Positions 45,187-55,181 of a DNA stretch of 64,000 nucleotides are shown here, one piece after another. The stretch's first letter is position 1, and every line of letters starts with the position of its first letter. A program made the translations under genes and the position numbers. Below the pieces are notes generated by a model, which was given only the letters and a program-made list of their open reading frames with translations, made no database searches and had not been told where the DNA came from. Where the stretch lies: NCBI RefSeq assembly GCF_003627755.1, contig NZ_CP032694.1, positions 3,964,501 through 4,028,500 on the forward strand. The letters run 5' to 3'. The DNA is from Rhizobium jaguaris (GTDB lineage: Bacteria > Pseudomonadota > Alphaproteobacteria > Rhizobiales > Rhizobiaceae).

Positions 45187-47112
45187 ATGCGTAAAAGAAC
45201 GGGCCCGAGGAAGAGTATTGCGTATCGGCGAGCAGGCACCGTAGTGGCGGTTGCGGCAATGATTGCGCTCGGCCCGCTCTATGCTGGAAACGCACTTGCT
45301 TTCAAGCTGTTCGGCATGAGGCTCTGGGGCGAAGACGAGACGGTTAATGAGGTTTCTGACCCGGTTCATTACACCGTCGACTTCAAGACGGACAATCTCG
45401 ATAAGGATCTCAAAGAGGCTCTGACCGAAAGCTCGATGCTGGTCTCCGACCAGAAGAAGCCCGTCTCCGGCGACCTCGGCGTCGTCATCAAGGCGCGCGA
45501 CGATCGCGACCGGCTGATCGCCACCCTCTACGAAAAAGCGCGCTATGGTGGCGTGGTTACCATCACCGTTAACGGCACCAATATCGACGCGCTGCCGCCG
45601 AACCCCAGCTTCAGCCGTTCGCAGCCGGTGGCCGTGACCGTCTCGGTCGATCCCGGCCCGATCTTTACGCTTGGCAAGATCAGCCTGCTCGGCGATGCGA
45701 AAAGCCTCGACCCCGCACAATACGGGCTCGTGCCCGGCGGCGATGCCGGCTCGCTGACCATTCTCAAGGCCGGCGACAAGATCGTTGCCGACTTCAAGAA
45801 TCAAGGCCATCCGCTTACAAAATTGACCAAGCGCGATGTCATCGCCGACCACGACACCCATCGGGTCGATGTGATGCTGAAGATCGACAGTGGCCCGATG
45901 GCGCCTATCGGCAATGTCGGCGTAACCGGCCAGAAGTCGGTCGATCCGGATTTCATCAAGCGCTATGCCCGCATCAACGAGGGCAAGCCCTATTCACCGG
46001 ACGAACTGAAGAAAGCCTCCGACCGCCTTCGCAAGCTCGGTGTCTTTTCCAGCGTCACCATCCGCGAGGCCGACAAGCTGGCGCCGGACGGCAGCATCCC
46101 GATGACCATCGAAGTATCGGAGGGCAAGCAGCGCTTTTTCGGCTTCGGCGCACAATATTCCACCATCGACGGCTTTGGCTTGCAGGGCTATTGGGGCCAT
46201 CGCAACTTGACGGGCAGGGCGGACTCGCTACGCATCGAAGGATCGGTCTCCCGCATCGGCGAAACGACCGATGTCGGCAAGCTCGACTATAGCGCCGGCA
46301 TCACCTATGTCCGACCCGCGACCTTCTATCCCTCGGCAACCCTGACCGCCGGCCTGAAGATGCAAAGCCTGCATCCGGATGCCTACGATGCCGATACCAT
46401 TACCGCGAGCGGCAGTCTTGCCTACGAGCTATCCGATCAGGATACCGTCTCCGGCGGCGGCGAAGTAAGCTATGAGAAAGACACCACCGACGCCTATGGC
46501 AAACAAACCTTTCTGACGCTGGCGATCCCGCTCGAATATGTCAGGGACACGCGCGACAACAAACTGGACCCGACCCAGGGCTACCGCGCCTCGATCGGCG
46601 CCACGCCTAGCTACGAAACTATGGGCGGCTCGGTGTTCAGTTCTTTCGAGGGTTCGATTTCTGGCTATCAGGGCATCGGCGCCAACAACAATGTCGTCTT
46701 CGCGGGCAAGCTTTCTCTGGGCTCGCTGATCGGCGCCAACAGCATCGCGGACATTCCAGCGACCCGGCGTTTCTATGCCGGCGGCGGCGGTTCGGTACGC
46801 GGCTACGCCTATCAGGAAATTACACCCTACGACGCCAGCGGCAACGCACTCGGTGGCCGCTCTTACGCCACCGCCTCTCTTGAAGCCCGCGTCAAGATCA
46901 CCGATACGATCGGCATCGTGCCTTTCGTCGACATGGGCAGCGTCACCGGCAGCACTTTTCCTGACTTTTCCGATGTTCGCATTGGCGCGGGCGTCGGTGT
47001 GCGTTACGCTACGCCCTTCGGCCCAATCAGGCTCGACGTTGCCGTCCCACTCAACAAATATCCAAATGGCACGGCATACGGCATCTACGCCGGCATAGGC
47101 CAAGCCTTCTGA
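45187..47112 (+). CDS. tamA: Outer-membrane translocation assembly protein TamA
   Basis: A 641-residue Omp85-family protein. It has an N-terminal signal (VVAVAAMIALGPLYAGNALA, cut near residue 38), three POTRA-like units (about residues 55-290, with LKKASDRLRKLGVFSSVTI the last), and a 16-strand barrel ending in the GIYAGIGQAF terminal strand, with RFYAGGGGSVRGYAYQ, the conserved barrel-lid motif. With TamB it exports envelope proteins or lipids. It precedes tamB by 62 bases. Confidence 0.9.
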   Translation: MRKRTGPRKSIAYRRAGTVVAVAAMIALGPLYAGNALAFKLFGMRLWGEDETVNEVSDPVHYTVDFKTDNLDKDLKEALTESSMLVSDQKKPVSGDLGVVIKARDDRDRLIATLYEKARYGGVVTITVNGTNIDALPPNPSFSRSQPVAVTVSVDPGPIFTLGKISLLGDAKSLDPAQYGLVPGGDAGSLTILKAGDKIVADFKNQGHPLTKLTKRDVIADHDTHRVDVMLKIDSGPMAPIGNVGVTGQKSVDPDFIKRYARINEGKPYSPDELKKASDRLRKLGVFSSVTIREADKLAPDGSIPMTIEVSEGKQRFFGFGAQYSTIDGFGLQGYWGHRNLTGRADSLRIEGSVSRIGETTDVGKLDYSAGITYVRPATFYPSATLTAGLKMQSLHPDAYDADTITASGSLAYELSDQDTVSGGGEVSYEKDTTDAYGKQTFLTLAIPLEYVRDTRDNKLDPTQGYRASIGATPSYETMGGSVFSSFEGSISGYQGIGANNNVVFAGKLSLGSLIGANSIADIPATRRFYAGGGGSVRGYAYQEITPYDASGNALGGRSYATASLEARVKITDTIGIVPFVDMGSVTGSTFPDFSDVRIGAGVGVRYATPFGPIRLDVAVPLNKYPNGTAYGIYAGIGQAF

Positions 47113-47174
47113 CAAGCCGTACAGTCGGAGACGGTTCAGCACGCGGTTACAAAATTGAGGTTACTGTCGCTCTC

Positions 47175-50100
47175 ATGAGCACGTTGATTCGAATTCTCGG
47201 CAGATTGGTGCGCCTCATCGCCTATGCGGTTGTGGCAATCCTCGCGCTTGCGATCGCCGCCGTGCTCATCGTCGGCTTCGTGCCCGCCGCGACCGATTAT
47301 GCCGTCAATCAGGTGGCGAAACTCGTTTCGACGCCCGACCACACCATCACGATCACCGAGCCGTCGGGGCTCCTGACCGGCAACCTGCGGGTCGGCTCGA
47401 TCGCGATTGCCGATACCAAGGGCACCTGCGCGAAGGTTCGGGATATCGCCATCGACTGGTCGCCGATCTCACTGCTGACGGGCACTTTCCGTGCCGATCG
47501 TGTTGCCGCCAGCGCCGTGGATTTTCAACGCTTGCCCGTCACGACCGCCAACGCCGCGCCCCAAGCAACGACGACTGAGAGCAAAGGCTTCTCGCTGCCC
47601 ATCGCGGTCGATATCGGCGCCATCGCCTTGCCGAATCTGCGTATCGGGCAAGCCGTGGCCGGCCAGGATTTCGCGCTTGCCGCCAACGGCAGTGTCAAGG
47701 CCAACAGCAGCAGCATCGACCTTATCCTCGATGCCAATCGCCGGGACGTCCCTGACGCCAAGCTTTCCACCAATATTGCTTTCGCACCCGCGGAAAACCG
47801 GCTGAACCTGAAAGCCGAAATCGCCGAACCGCGAGACGGCATGCTCGCCGGCATGCTGCATCTGCCGGGCGGCCCAGCGATCAATATCAACCTTTCCGGC
47901 GAAGGCCCCTTGTCGAACTGGGCCGGCAAGCTACAAGCCGCGCTCGACGGCAAGCCGACGGTGTCGATCGAGGGCCATCACGCCATTTCCGCGGACGGGC
48001 TGCACCATATCGACGTCAAAGGCGGAGGCGACGTCGACTCGCTGTTGCCGCCGACCTTTCGCCCCCTCTTCACCGGCCAGACGACGATAGACCTTGCCGC
48101 CACCTTCGACGGCAAGGGCAAGATCGACATCCAGACCGGCAATCTCGCCACCGGCAGCGTCGTCATCGCCGCTTCCGGCACGCTTGATCCCTCAGGCAAT
48201 AACAGCCTCAACGCCAACCTGCTCGGCACATCCGGTCCTGTCGATTTCCGCTGGCCGATGGAAAGCGGCGAAGTGCGGGCGATGATTTCGCGTGTCGATG
48301 TTGCGCTGACGGGCGCCGCGCAGTCCGTGAAGATCGATGCCAAGGCCTCGCTCGACAGCGCCAGCATGCCGCAAGGCCAGATCAGCCAGGTGAACCTCAG
48401 CGCCAAGAGCGACGCCTTCAACCTGACCAGTGGGTCCGGCCCGCTGCAGCTTCGCCTCGTCATCGGCCAGACCGCCTTCACCAGCCCCGATCTCAACCGC
48501 CTGATCCGTGCGCCGATCGCGCTGACTGCGCCTCTGCAGCTCTCGCCCGACACGATCGGCTTCAACAACACGACGCTGGAGAGCGCCAGCATCGGCGGCA
48601 CCATCAACGGCAAATATACGCTGTCATCGAAGGCGCTGACCGGCAACTTCAAGATCTTCGCGCTGCCGGCCGTGCTGCCGGACGGCGTATCGGATAAATT
48701 CGAGGGGACGATCTCGCTGGAAGGTCAGGTTGCCGGTACCGTGCCGACGAAGATGAACCTCTCCAACCTGGCTCTGAAATCCAATGTTGGCGAGATCAGC
48801 GGCAATGCGGCACTCGATGGCCAGACGTTGACATCGAACATCACCGGCAGACTGCTCGATCTTTCCAAGCTTGTCCCGAATGCAGAGGGACAGGCGGATA
48901 TCGGTCTGAAGACCAAGGGGCAGCTGAGCGCGCTCGGCATCGAAGCGACGGTGAAGGCTGTCAACGTCAAGCTCGCCGGCCGCCTGCTGGACACGCTCGA
49001 TGTGGCGCTCACCGGAACGGCCGATCCGAATGCGCCCCAGGCAAGCATACAGGCAAACGGCGCAATCGAAGGCAAACCGATCAGCATTAACGCCAACGCC
49101 GCGTCTCAGAACGGCCGCACGAGCATCCCCGCCCTTGCCGTCGAAGTCGGCCCCAACAAGCTGCAGGGCAAGCTGGATTTATCACCGAGTTTCGAACCGT
49201 CAGGCGCGTTGAATTTCGATCTTCCCGACCTCAGCCTGCTCGCCGCCCTGGCCGGGCAGAAAGCTGAGGGTGATCTCAAGGGCTCGGTCGATCTCTCCAG
49301 CGCTAACAGCAAGATCGGCCTGAAGGTAGATGCCAACGGCAGCGGCATCCGCCGTGACGATCTTTCGATCAACAAGCCTTCCATCGCGCTGACGGTCGAC
49401 GATCTCAAGGCCTTTTCCGCCAATGGCAGCATCCGCGCCGATGCCATCGCCTCGGGCGCCAACCGCATTGCCAATCTCGCGCTGACCTTCACGCAGCAGG
49501 GCAGCCGCACGGTTTTCGATCTCAAGTCCAACTATGACAACGCTCCGCTGACCGCCAGCGGCAATGTCGAGACCGGAGGTGGCCAGACGGTCGTCAGCCT
49601 CGACAATTTCGCCGGCGCACCGCGCACCATCCCGGTCAAACTGGCCTCGCCGACCAAAATCACCATCAAGGACGGCACGGCATCGCTGAACGGCCTAACT
49701 ATTCAGACCGGCGGCGGTTCGGTGACGGTCAACGGCACGGCTGGGCAAGCGCTAAACATCACCGCCGAGATCGCCAACCTGCCCACCAGCCTCGCCAATG
49801 TCTTCGCACCGACGCTTGCCGCCGAAGGCACGATCTCCGGTAAGGTGACGGTGACCGGTAAGCCGGCCGCACCCGTTGTCGGCTTTCAGGCCAATTGGTC
49901 AGGGGCGGCGACCAGCCAGACGAAATCGGCCGGCCTCGGCCCGCTCGGCATCAAGGCAAATGGCCAGTTCGCCAACAATATCGTCACCATCGACACCAAC
50001 TTGACCGGCCAGAATGGCTTGGCGCTCAATGGCGGCGGCACGGTTGCCGTTGCCGGCAACAAGGCCTTGGCGATGAAGTTCTCCGGCACTCTGCCTTTCG

Positions 50101-51359
50101 ATGCGATGGCCGGACAACTCGCTGCCCAGGGGCTGAGCATGACAGGCGCAGCGAGGATCGACCTGCAGATCGCTGGTACGACCACGGCACCCGTCATCAC
50201 AGGCTCGGTCTCCACCGACGGCGCGAAGCTCGTCGATGTCCGTCGCAACCTCACTCTCAACGGCCTTGCCGTCACCGTCACCCTCGACGGCAGGCAGGCG
50301 GTGATCTCGCGGCTCAACGGCAATCTCGCCAGCGGCGGCAGCGTATCTGCAAGCGGCACGGTCGGCATCGCTCCGAACAGCGGCTTTCCCGCCGATATCC
50401 AGTTGAGATTCAACAACGCCACCTATGTCGACGGCACGCTGGTGACCGCAACCATCAACGGCACGCTCAGCATCAGGGGACCGCTTCTGACCGCCCCGGT
50501 GCTCACGGGCAATCTGACGCTCGCGAAGGCGTCCATTACCGTGCCGGAAAAGCTGCCGGCCTCGCTCTCCGAGATCAACATCAGACACAGGAATGCGCCG
50601 GCCGCCGTCAGCGCCCAGTTCAAGGGCCGGCAGCCGCAAGGCCCGCGCAATAAGTCCACTACCCTCGGCATCGATCTGCAACTCGATGCACCTTCGCAGA
50701 TCTTCGTTCGTGGCCGCGGCATCGATGCAGAACTCGGCGGCAGCATCACTGTCCGAGGCACCGCGGCCGATCCTATCGTCTCCGGCGGTTTCACCATGAG
50801 GCGCGGGCGCTTGACTATCCTCAGCCGCCGCCTGGATTTCACCAATACCAGCAAGATCACCTTCGGTGGCGACCTGACGCCTGCCCTCGACATGGAAGCC
50901 ACGTCGAGCGTGAACTCCACTACCATTACCGTCGATGTCACCGGTTTGGCCACCGACCCGAAGATCAGTTTCTCCTCTTCCCCTGCCCTGCCGCAGGACG
51001 AGGTGCTGGCACAACTGATCTTCGGACAATCGATGTCGAAGCTCTCTGCCCTGCAGATCGCTCAGCTCGCCGATGCCGTAAGCCAGCTCGCCGGCGGCCG
51101 CTCCACCTCGTTGTTCGAAGGCCTGCGCAGCCATCTCGGCGTCGACGATCTCGACATCACGACGGACGCAAAGGGCCAGGCGCAAGTGGGCGCCGGAAAA
51201 TATCTGAACAAGCGCACCTACATCGAGCTGCAGCAGGGTGCTTCCAACAACACCAAGGCGATCATCAATTTCGACGTCGGGCGCGGCGTCAAGCTGCGGG
51301 GAGCGGCCGGTTCGGACGGCGCGGGCGAAGCCGGCATCGTCTATGAGCATGAGTATTGA
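47175..51359 (+). CDS. tamB: Translocation and assembly module protein TamB
   Basis: A 1394-residue protein. It has an N-terminal membrane segment (AVVAILALAIAAVLIVGFV, about residues 18-37), a long beta-taco-like body of repeats with many N-G and G-K turns, and a C-terminal DUF490 domain (FGGDLTPALDMEATSSVN, SSSPALPQDEVLAQLIFGQSMSKLSALQIAQLA, and a GRGVKLRGAAGSDGAGEAGIVYEHEY end). It spans the periplasm and works with TamA, probably in phospholipid transport or protein insertion. Confidence 0.92.
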   Translation: MSTLIRILGRLVRLIAYAVVAILALAIAAVLIVGFVPAATDYAVNQVAKLVSTPDHTITITEPSGLLTGNLRVGSIAIADTKGTCAKVRDIAIDWSPISLLTGTFRADRVAASAVDFQRLPVTTANAAPQATTTESKGFSLPIAVDIGAIALPNLRIGQAVAGQDFALAANGSVKANSSSIDLILDANRRDVPDAKLSTNIAFAPAENRLNLKAEIAEPRDGMLAGMLHLPGGPAININLSGEGPLSNWAGKLQAALDGKPTVSIEGHHAISADGLHHIDVKGGGDVDSLLPPTFRPLFTGQTTIDLAATFDGKGKIDIQTGNLATGSVVIAASGTLDPSGNNSLNANLLGTSGPVDFRWPMESGEVRAMISRVDVALTGAAQSVKIDAKASLDSASMPQGQISQVNLSAKSDAFNLTSGSGPLQLRLVIGQTAFTSPDLNRLIRAPIALTAPLQLSPDTIGFNNTTLESASIGGTINGKYTLSSKALTGNFKIFALPAVLPDGVSDKFEGTISLEGQVAGTVPTKMNLSNLALKSNVGEISGNAALDGQTLTSNITGRLLDLSKLVPNAEGQADIGLKTKGQLSALGIEATVKAVNVKLAGRLLDTLDVALTGTADPNAPQASIQANGAIEGKPISINANAASQNGRTSIPALAVEVGPNKLQGKLDLSPSFEPSGALNFDLPDLSLLAALAGQKAEGDLKGSVDLSSANSKIGLKVDANGSGIRRDDLSINKPSIALTVDDLKAFSANGSIRADAIASGANRIANLALTFTQQGSRTVFDLKSNYDNAPLTASGNVETGGGQTVVSLDNFAGAPRTIPVKLASPTKITIKDGTASLNGLTIQTGGGSVTVNGTAGQALNITAEIANLPTSLANVFAPTLAAEGTISGKVTVTGKPAAPVVGFQANWSGAATSQTKSAGLGPLGIKANGQFANNIVTIDTNLTGQNGLALNGGGTVAVAGNKALAMKFSGTLPFDAMAGQLAAQGLSMTGAARIDLQIAGTTTAPVITGSVSTDGAKLVDVRRNLTLNGLAVTVTLDGRQAVISRLNGNLASGGSVSASGTVGIAPNSGFPADIQLRFNNATYVDGTLVTATINGTLSIRGPLLTAPVLTGNLTLAKASITVPEKLPASLSEINIRHRNAPAAVSAQFKGRQPQGPRNKSTTLGIDLQLDAPSQIFVRGRGIDAELGGSITVRGTAADPIVSGGFTMRRGRLTILSRRLDFTNTSKITFGGDLTPALDMEATSSVNSTTITVDVTGLATDPKISFSSSPALPQDEVLAQLIFGQSMSKLSALQIAQLADAVSQLAGGRSTSLFEGLRSHLGVDDLDITTDAKGQAQVGAGKYLNKRTYIELQQGASNNTKAIINFDVGRGVKLRGAAGSDGAGEAGIVYEHEY

Positions 51360-51399
51360 CGAGATCACGCGACTTTCTACGCAAGCCAATACGCGGCTA

Positions 51400-51582
51400 C
51401 CTCACCCTTCGAGGCCTTGCCGCTTCGCCGACGCTCAAGCATCAAAGCACCTCAGAGTGAGGTGGAGAGAGTTTTAGAACGCGTAAGAGATCAGCCCTCA
51501 CCTGAGGTGCGGAAGCCTCTAGAGCTTGTCGAATGGGGCTGGAGCGTCGAAGGGCAAGCGCGGGTGGTGTCTCGCTGGAAGG
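51400..51582. repeat. Rhizobiales intergenic repeat
   Basis: Carries TACCTCACCCTTCGAGGCC near 51400, CACCTCAGAGTGAGGTGGAG near 51448, CCCTCACCTGAGGTG near 51495 and GTCGAAGGGCAAGCG near 51546. The CCTCA/TGAGG palindromes and the TCGAAGGGC word are shared with 29518-29735. No gene in it; it separates tamB from the Lrp-type gene, which converge. Confidence 0.6.
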
Positions 51583-51587
51583 GATGA

Positions 51588-52016
51588 TCAAAATCCCATC
51601 TTGCTCGTCTTCAGCAAGATATTAGATTCAGTCGTGTTGATGCCATTGATCAGCCGGATACGACGCAGCGTTTCGTCAAAGGATGCGAGGTCGCGATCTT
51701 CCAGTTCAGCGATGAAATCCCATTTGCCGTTGGTGCTGTGCAGCGCCCTCACCTGAGGCAGGCCGCGAAGCTGTTCGGCAACCTTGTCCGCCATCTTGCC
51801 GAGCACCTCGATCATAACGATGGCGCGCACGCCGGCAGAACGGGCTTCATGGCCGGTTCTGATGGTGAAGGCGGTGATGGTGCCGTTGTCGACCAGCCGT
51901 TCGATGCGCGCGGTAACAGTGGCGCGCGAGGCGCCGGTTGCCGCCGCCAGCGATGAGACGGAAGTGCGGGCATTGTGGCGCAGCGCGCTCAGGAGGTCGC
52001 GATCGAGATCGTCCAT
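51588..52016 (-). CDS. Lrp/AsnC-family transcription regulator
   Basis: A 142-residue regulator: N-terminal winged helix (LDRDLLSALRHNARTSVSSLAAATGASRATVTARIERL) and C-terminal RAM ligand domain (AIVMIEVLGKMADKVAEQLRG to INGINTTESNILL). It is divergent from arginase, so it most likely activates arginase-ornithine aminotransferase in response to arginine or ornithine, as known for ArgR-type Lrp proteins of rhizobia and agrobacteria. Direct repeats lie in the shared region. Confidence 0.88.
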   Translation of the reverse strand: MDDLDRDLLSALRHNARTSVSSLAAATGASRATVTARIERLVDNGTITAFTIRTGHEARSAGVRAIVMIEVLGKMADKVAEQLRGLPQVRALHSTNGKWDFIAELEDRDLASFDETLRRIRLINGINTTESNILLKTSKMGF

Positions 52017-52065
52017 GGACTTATCATTCTGCTAAATGGCACTATTCAATCTGTAAAAGACTAGT

Positions 52066-52082
52066 CAATTTTCGACAATTTT
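52066..52082. promoter_or_regulatory. Direct repeat CAATTTT in the regulator/arginase gap
   Basis: CAATTTT occurs at 52066 and 52076, spaced by one helix turn, in an A/T-rich region between the divergent genes. Lrp-type proteins favour such sites. Binding is only inferred. Confidence 0.35.
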
Positions 52083-52203
52083 CCATCTTTTTGCTGTCAT
52101 CTCCCCAGATGATAATTGAGATCGACAGCCGATTTGTATCTTGAGCCTTTCCGAAAAACATTTCGCATTTTTCAGGGGTTATACACCGATGGGAGCGCCG
52201 CCG

Positions 52204-53139
52204 ATGAACGTAGAATCCACATCCATTACGCTGATTGGCGTACCGCTTGAGGAAGGCTCCGGCCGCCGTGGTGCCGGCATGGGCCCGACGGCCCTGCGTA
52301 TCGCCGGCATCGAGACGATGCTGACCGAGCTCGACCACCGCGTCACCGACAGCGGCGACCTGCATCCGGCTCCCGCCGCCGATTTGCCGGATCATCCGAA
52401 GGCGCATAATTTGAAGATCGTCGGCGCCTTCACCCGTGCTCTGGAAGCCAAAGTCTACGAAGTCGCCTCATCCGGCAGCTTCCCGCTGATCCTCGGCGGC
52501 GATCACAGCCTCTCCATGGGCAGCGTCTCCGGCATGGCACGCTATGCGGCTGAGGTCGGCCGGCCGCTGTTCGTGCTATGGCTGGACGCGCATTCGGACT
52601 TCAATTCCCCGGCCACATCGCCCTCAGGCAATATTCACGGCATGCCCGTCGCCTTCTTCTGCGGCGAAGCCGAGATTGCCGATATCCTGCCAGCCAACCG
52701 GCCGCTGGTCGATCCGACGAAGGTTTTCCAGGTCGGCATACGCTCCGTCGATCCGCACGAACGCCGGGAAATCCAGGAGCACGGCGTCAATGTCTTCGAC
52801 ATGCGCTCCCTCGATGAACAGGGTGTGGCGGCCATCATGCGCCGGGTGCTCGACACGATCAGCGCCGCCAACGGCCTGCTGCATGTCAGCTTCGATGTCG
52901 ATTTCCTCGATCCGGATATAGCGCCGGGTGTCGGAACGACCGTACCGGGCGGCGCGACCTTCCGGGAGGCCCATCTCATCATGGAAATGCTGTCCGACAG
53001 CGGCCTCGTCTCGTCGCTCGATCTGGTCGAGCTCAATCCGTTCCTCGATGACCGCGGCAAGAGCGCCCGCGTCCTGGTGGAGATGGCGGCGAGCCTGTTC
53101 GGGCGGCGCATTTTCGATCGTCCGACAAGGGCAGCATAG
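52204..53139 (+). CDS. rocF: Arginase
   Basis: A 311-residue ureohydrolase splitting arginine to ornithine and urea. Mn ligands lie in GGDHSLS, LDAHSDFN and SFDVDFLDPDIAPGVGT, with the Glu in DLVELNPFLD. The start at 52204 is chosen because GGGAG precedes it; ATG 52189 is possible. It precedes rocD by 18 bases, and the two form a catabolic unit. Confidence 0.92.
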   Translation: MNVESTSITLIGVPLEEGSGRRGAGMGPTALRIAGIETMLTELDHRVTDSGDLHPAPAADLPDHPKAHNLKIVGAFTRALEAKVYEVASSGSFPLILGGDHSLSMGSVSGMARYAAEVGRPLFVLWLDAHSDFNSPATSPSGNIHGMPVAFFCGEAEIADILPANRPLVDPTKVFQVGIRSVDPHERREIQEHGVNVFDMRSLDEQGVAAIMRRVLDTISAANGLLHVSFDVDFLDPDIAPGVGTTVPGGATFREAHLIMEMLSDSGLVSSLDLVELNPFLDDRGKSARVLVEMAASLFGRRIFDRPTRAA

Positions 53140-53157
53140 TTCTGGGGGGAAATTATC

Positions 53158-54360
53158 ATGAGCGAACCAAGCGATCTCATTGCGACCGAGCAGCGCCTCG
53201 GCGCCCACAATTACAAGCCGCTCGACGTCGTGCTGACACGCGGCGAAGGCGTCTATGTCTGGGACACCGACGGCAAGCGCTACCTCGATTGCCTGTCGGC
53301 CTATTCGGCTGTCAACCAGGGCCATTGCCACCCGAAGATTCGCGAAGCGATGATCGAGCAGGCCGGCAAGCTGACGCTGACCTCACGCGCCTTCCGCAAC
53401 GACCAGCTCGCCTACCTCTATGAGGAGCTGGCGGCACTGACCGGTTCGCACAAGATCCTGCCAATGAACTCCGGCGCCGAAGCCGTCGAGACGGCGATCA
53501 AAGCCGTGCGCAAATGGGGCTATGAGGTGAAGGGCGTCCCCGAAAACCAGGCGGAGATCATCGTCTGCTCTAATAATTTCCACGGCCGGACGCTCAGCAT
53601 CATCAGCTTCTCCACCGATCCGGATGCCCGTACCGGCTTCGGTCCTTATACGCCGGGTTTCCGCATCATCCCCTTCGGCGATGCCGACGCTTTTGCCGCC
53701 GCAATCAACGGAAATACAGTCGCCGCGCTGATCGAGCCGATCCAGGGCGAGGCCGGCGTCATCATTCCCGCGCCCGGCTATTTCACCCGTGTGCGCGAGC
53801 TATGCACGGGCAATAACGTCGCCCTCATCCTCGATGAGATTCAGACCGGCCTCGGCCGCACTGGCAAGCTGCTCGCCGAAGAGCACGAGGGCATCGAGGC
53901 CGACGTGACGCTGATCGGCAAGGCGCTGTCCGGTGGCTTCTATCCGGTCTCCGCCGTGCTCTCCAATTCTGAAGTGCTCGGCGTCCTGAAGCCCGGCCAG
54001 CACGGCTCCACCTTCGGCGGCAATCCGCTTGCTTGCGCCGTCGCTCGCGCCGCACTGCGCGTCCTGACCGACGAAGGCATGATCGAGAACGCTGCCGTCA
54101 TGGGCGATTATTTCCTCGAAGGCCTGCGCTCGATCCGCTCGAATATCGTCAAGGAGGTTCGCGGCCGTGGCCTGATGATGGCGGTGGAGCTGGTGCCGGA
54201 GGCAGGCGGCGCGCGGCAATATTGCTACCAGCTCAAGGATCTCGGCCTGCTCGCCAAGGACACGCACGACCACACGATCCGCCTCGCCCCGCCGCTGGTC
54301 ATCACCCATAATCAGGTCGATTGGGCGCTGGAACAGATCGACAAGGTTCTGGCCAAATAA
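53158..54360 (+). CDS. rocD: Ornithine aminotransferase
   Basis: A 400-residue class III aminotransferase turning ornithine to glutamate-5-semialdehyde. [72 protein letters not shown] and the PLP lysine in [17 protein letters not shown] are present; the length matches OAT. GGGGGG sits 6 bases before the start. With arginase it sends arginine nitrogen and carbon toward glutamate. Confidence 0.92.
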   Translation: MSEPSDLIATEQRLGAHNYKPLDVVLTRGEGVYVWDTDGKRYLDCLSAYSAVNQGHCHPKIREAMIEQAGKLTLTSRAFRNDQLAYLYEELAALTGSHKILPMNSGAEAVETAIKAVRKWGYEVKGVPENQAEIIVCSNNFHGRTLSIISFSTDPDARTGFGPYTPGFRIIPFGDADAFAAAINGNTVAALIEPIQGEAGVIIPAPGYFTRVRELCTGNNVALILDEIQTGLGRTGKLLAEEHEGIEADVTLIGKALSGGFYPVSAVLSNSEVLGVLKPGQHGSTFGGNPLACAVARAALRVLTDEGMIENAAVMGDYFLEGLRSIRSNIVKEVRGRGLMMAVELVPEAGGARQYCYQLKDLGLLAKDTHDHTIRLAPPLVITHNQVDWALEQIDKVLAK

Positions 54361-54384
54361 GCCGGAACCTTGGAAGTGGCCAAA

Positions 54385-54483
54385 GCAATTTCAGGAAAAG
54401 TGCTCAGCGGTTTTCCGTCCGAAATTGCGAAAAAACAAAAGGACAGAGCGGTTCTGAGATTCCGCCAAAAGCTGAACCGCTCT
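54385..54483. repeat. Rhizobial intergenic repeat with two hairpins
   Basis: GCAATTTC (54385-54392) pairs with GAAATTGC (54421-54428), inner GGAAAA/TTTTCC; AGAGCGGTTC (54445-54454) pairs with GAACCGCTCT (54474-54483). I recognise this word order as a repeat scattered in Rhizobium chromosomes. It may end the rocD transcript. Confidence 0.65.
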
Positions 54484-54596
54484 GAAGCGTATCGTGGCGA
54501 AATCTCTTTCCGGGGTTTAGGTTTGAGCAACATTCTTGCGCTATCGTCATCATAGCGCGCCAGTTTTGGCGCCATGCTCCAATGGGAAGAATGTTC

Positions 54597-55073
54597 ATGG
54601 CCACGATCAATTCCACCAGCTTCAGCGGCGACACTTTGGAGATCATTGCCTTCCGGCTTCATGATCAGGAGTTCTGCGTTAAGACCACCACGATCCGCGA
54701 AATCCGCGGCTGGGCGCCGTCGACGCCGATCCCGCATGCGCCGGCCGATGTCATCGGCGTCATGAACCTGCGCGGCTCAGTCATCCCAATCATCGATCTC
54801 GCCTACAAGCTTGGCATGAAGAGCACGGTCGCCAATGAACGCAGCGCCATCGTCGTCGCCGAAGTTCATAATATGGTCATCGGCATGCTGGTCGACCGCG
54901 TCTCCGACATCCTGACGATTTCCTCGAGCCAAGTCCAGCCAGTCCCCGAAGTCACCGCTTCCTTCGATCGCGCCTATTGCGAAGGCATCATTGCCACCGA
55001 AAGCGGCATGATCTGCTTCCTGAACCTCGCCAAGATGTTCAAGGAAAACGAAGCGGAAGAACTCGCCGCTTAA
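54597..55073 (+). CDS. cheW: Chemotaxis coupling protein CheW
   Basis: A 158-residue single CheW domain: IIAFRLHDQEFCVKTTTIREIRGW, VIGVMNLRGSVIPIIDLAYKLGM, and ERSAIVVAEVHNMVIGMLVDRVSDIL. It links chemoreceptors to CheA. ATG 54597 has GGGAAG 7 bases before it; 54591 and 54582 are in-frame alternatives. It stands outside any che operon here. Confidence 0.87.
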   Translation: MATINSTSFSGDTLEIIAFRLHDQEFCVKTTTIREIRGWAPSTPIPHAPADVIGVMNLRGSVIPIIDLAYKLGMKSTVANERSAIVVAEVHNMVIGMLVDRVSDILTISSSQVQPVPEVTASFDRAYCEGIIATESGMICFLNLAKMFKENEAEELAA

Positions 55074-55099
55074 GCGCCTGTTTTTCAATCCACTCTCCA

Positions 55100-55138
55100 T
55101 GAATAAAACCGCCCGGTTTTCCCGGGCGGTTTTATTCA
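55100..55138. terminator. Bidirectional terminator
   Basis: A 15-bp stem, AATAAAACCGCCCGG with CCGGGCGGTTTTATT, about 55102-55135, with a short loop. It carries A and T runs on both sides, serving cheW and the converging fds operon. Confidence 0.9.
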
Positions 55139-55181
55139 TGCAAGCAGCATGCCATGAACGGCGCCGTAATTTAAGACCGGA

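Noticed and set aside
49899..51389. A 496-codon minus-strand frame opposite tamB
   Set aside because: Shadow of the tamB C-terminal domain, with no motif of its own.
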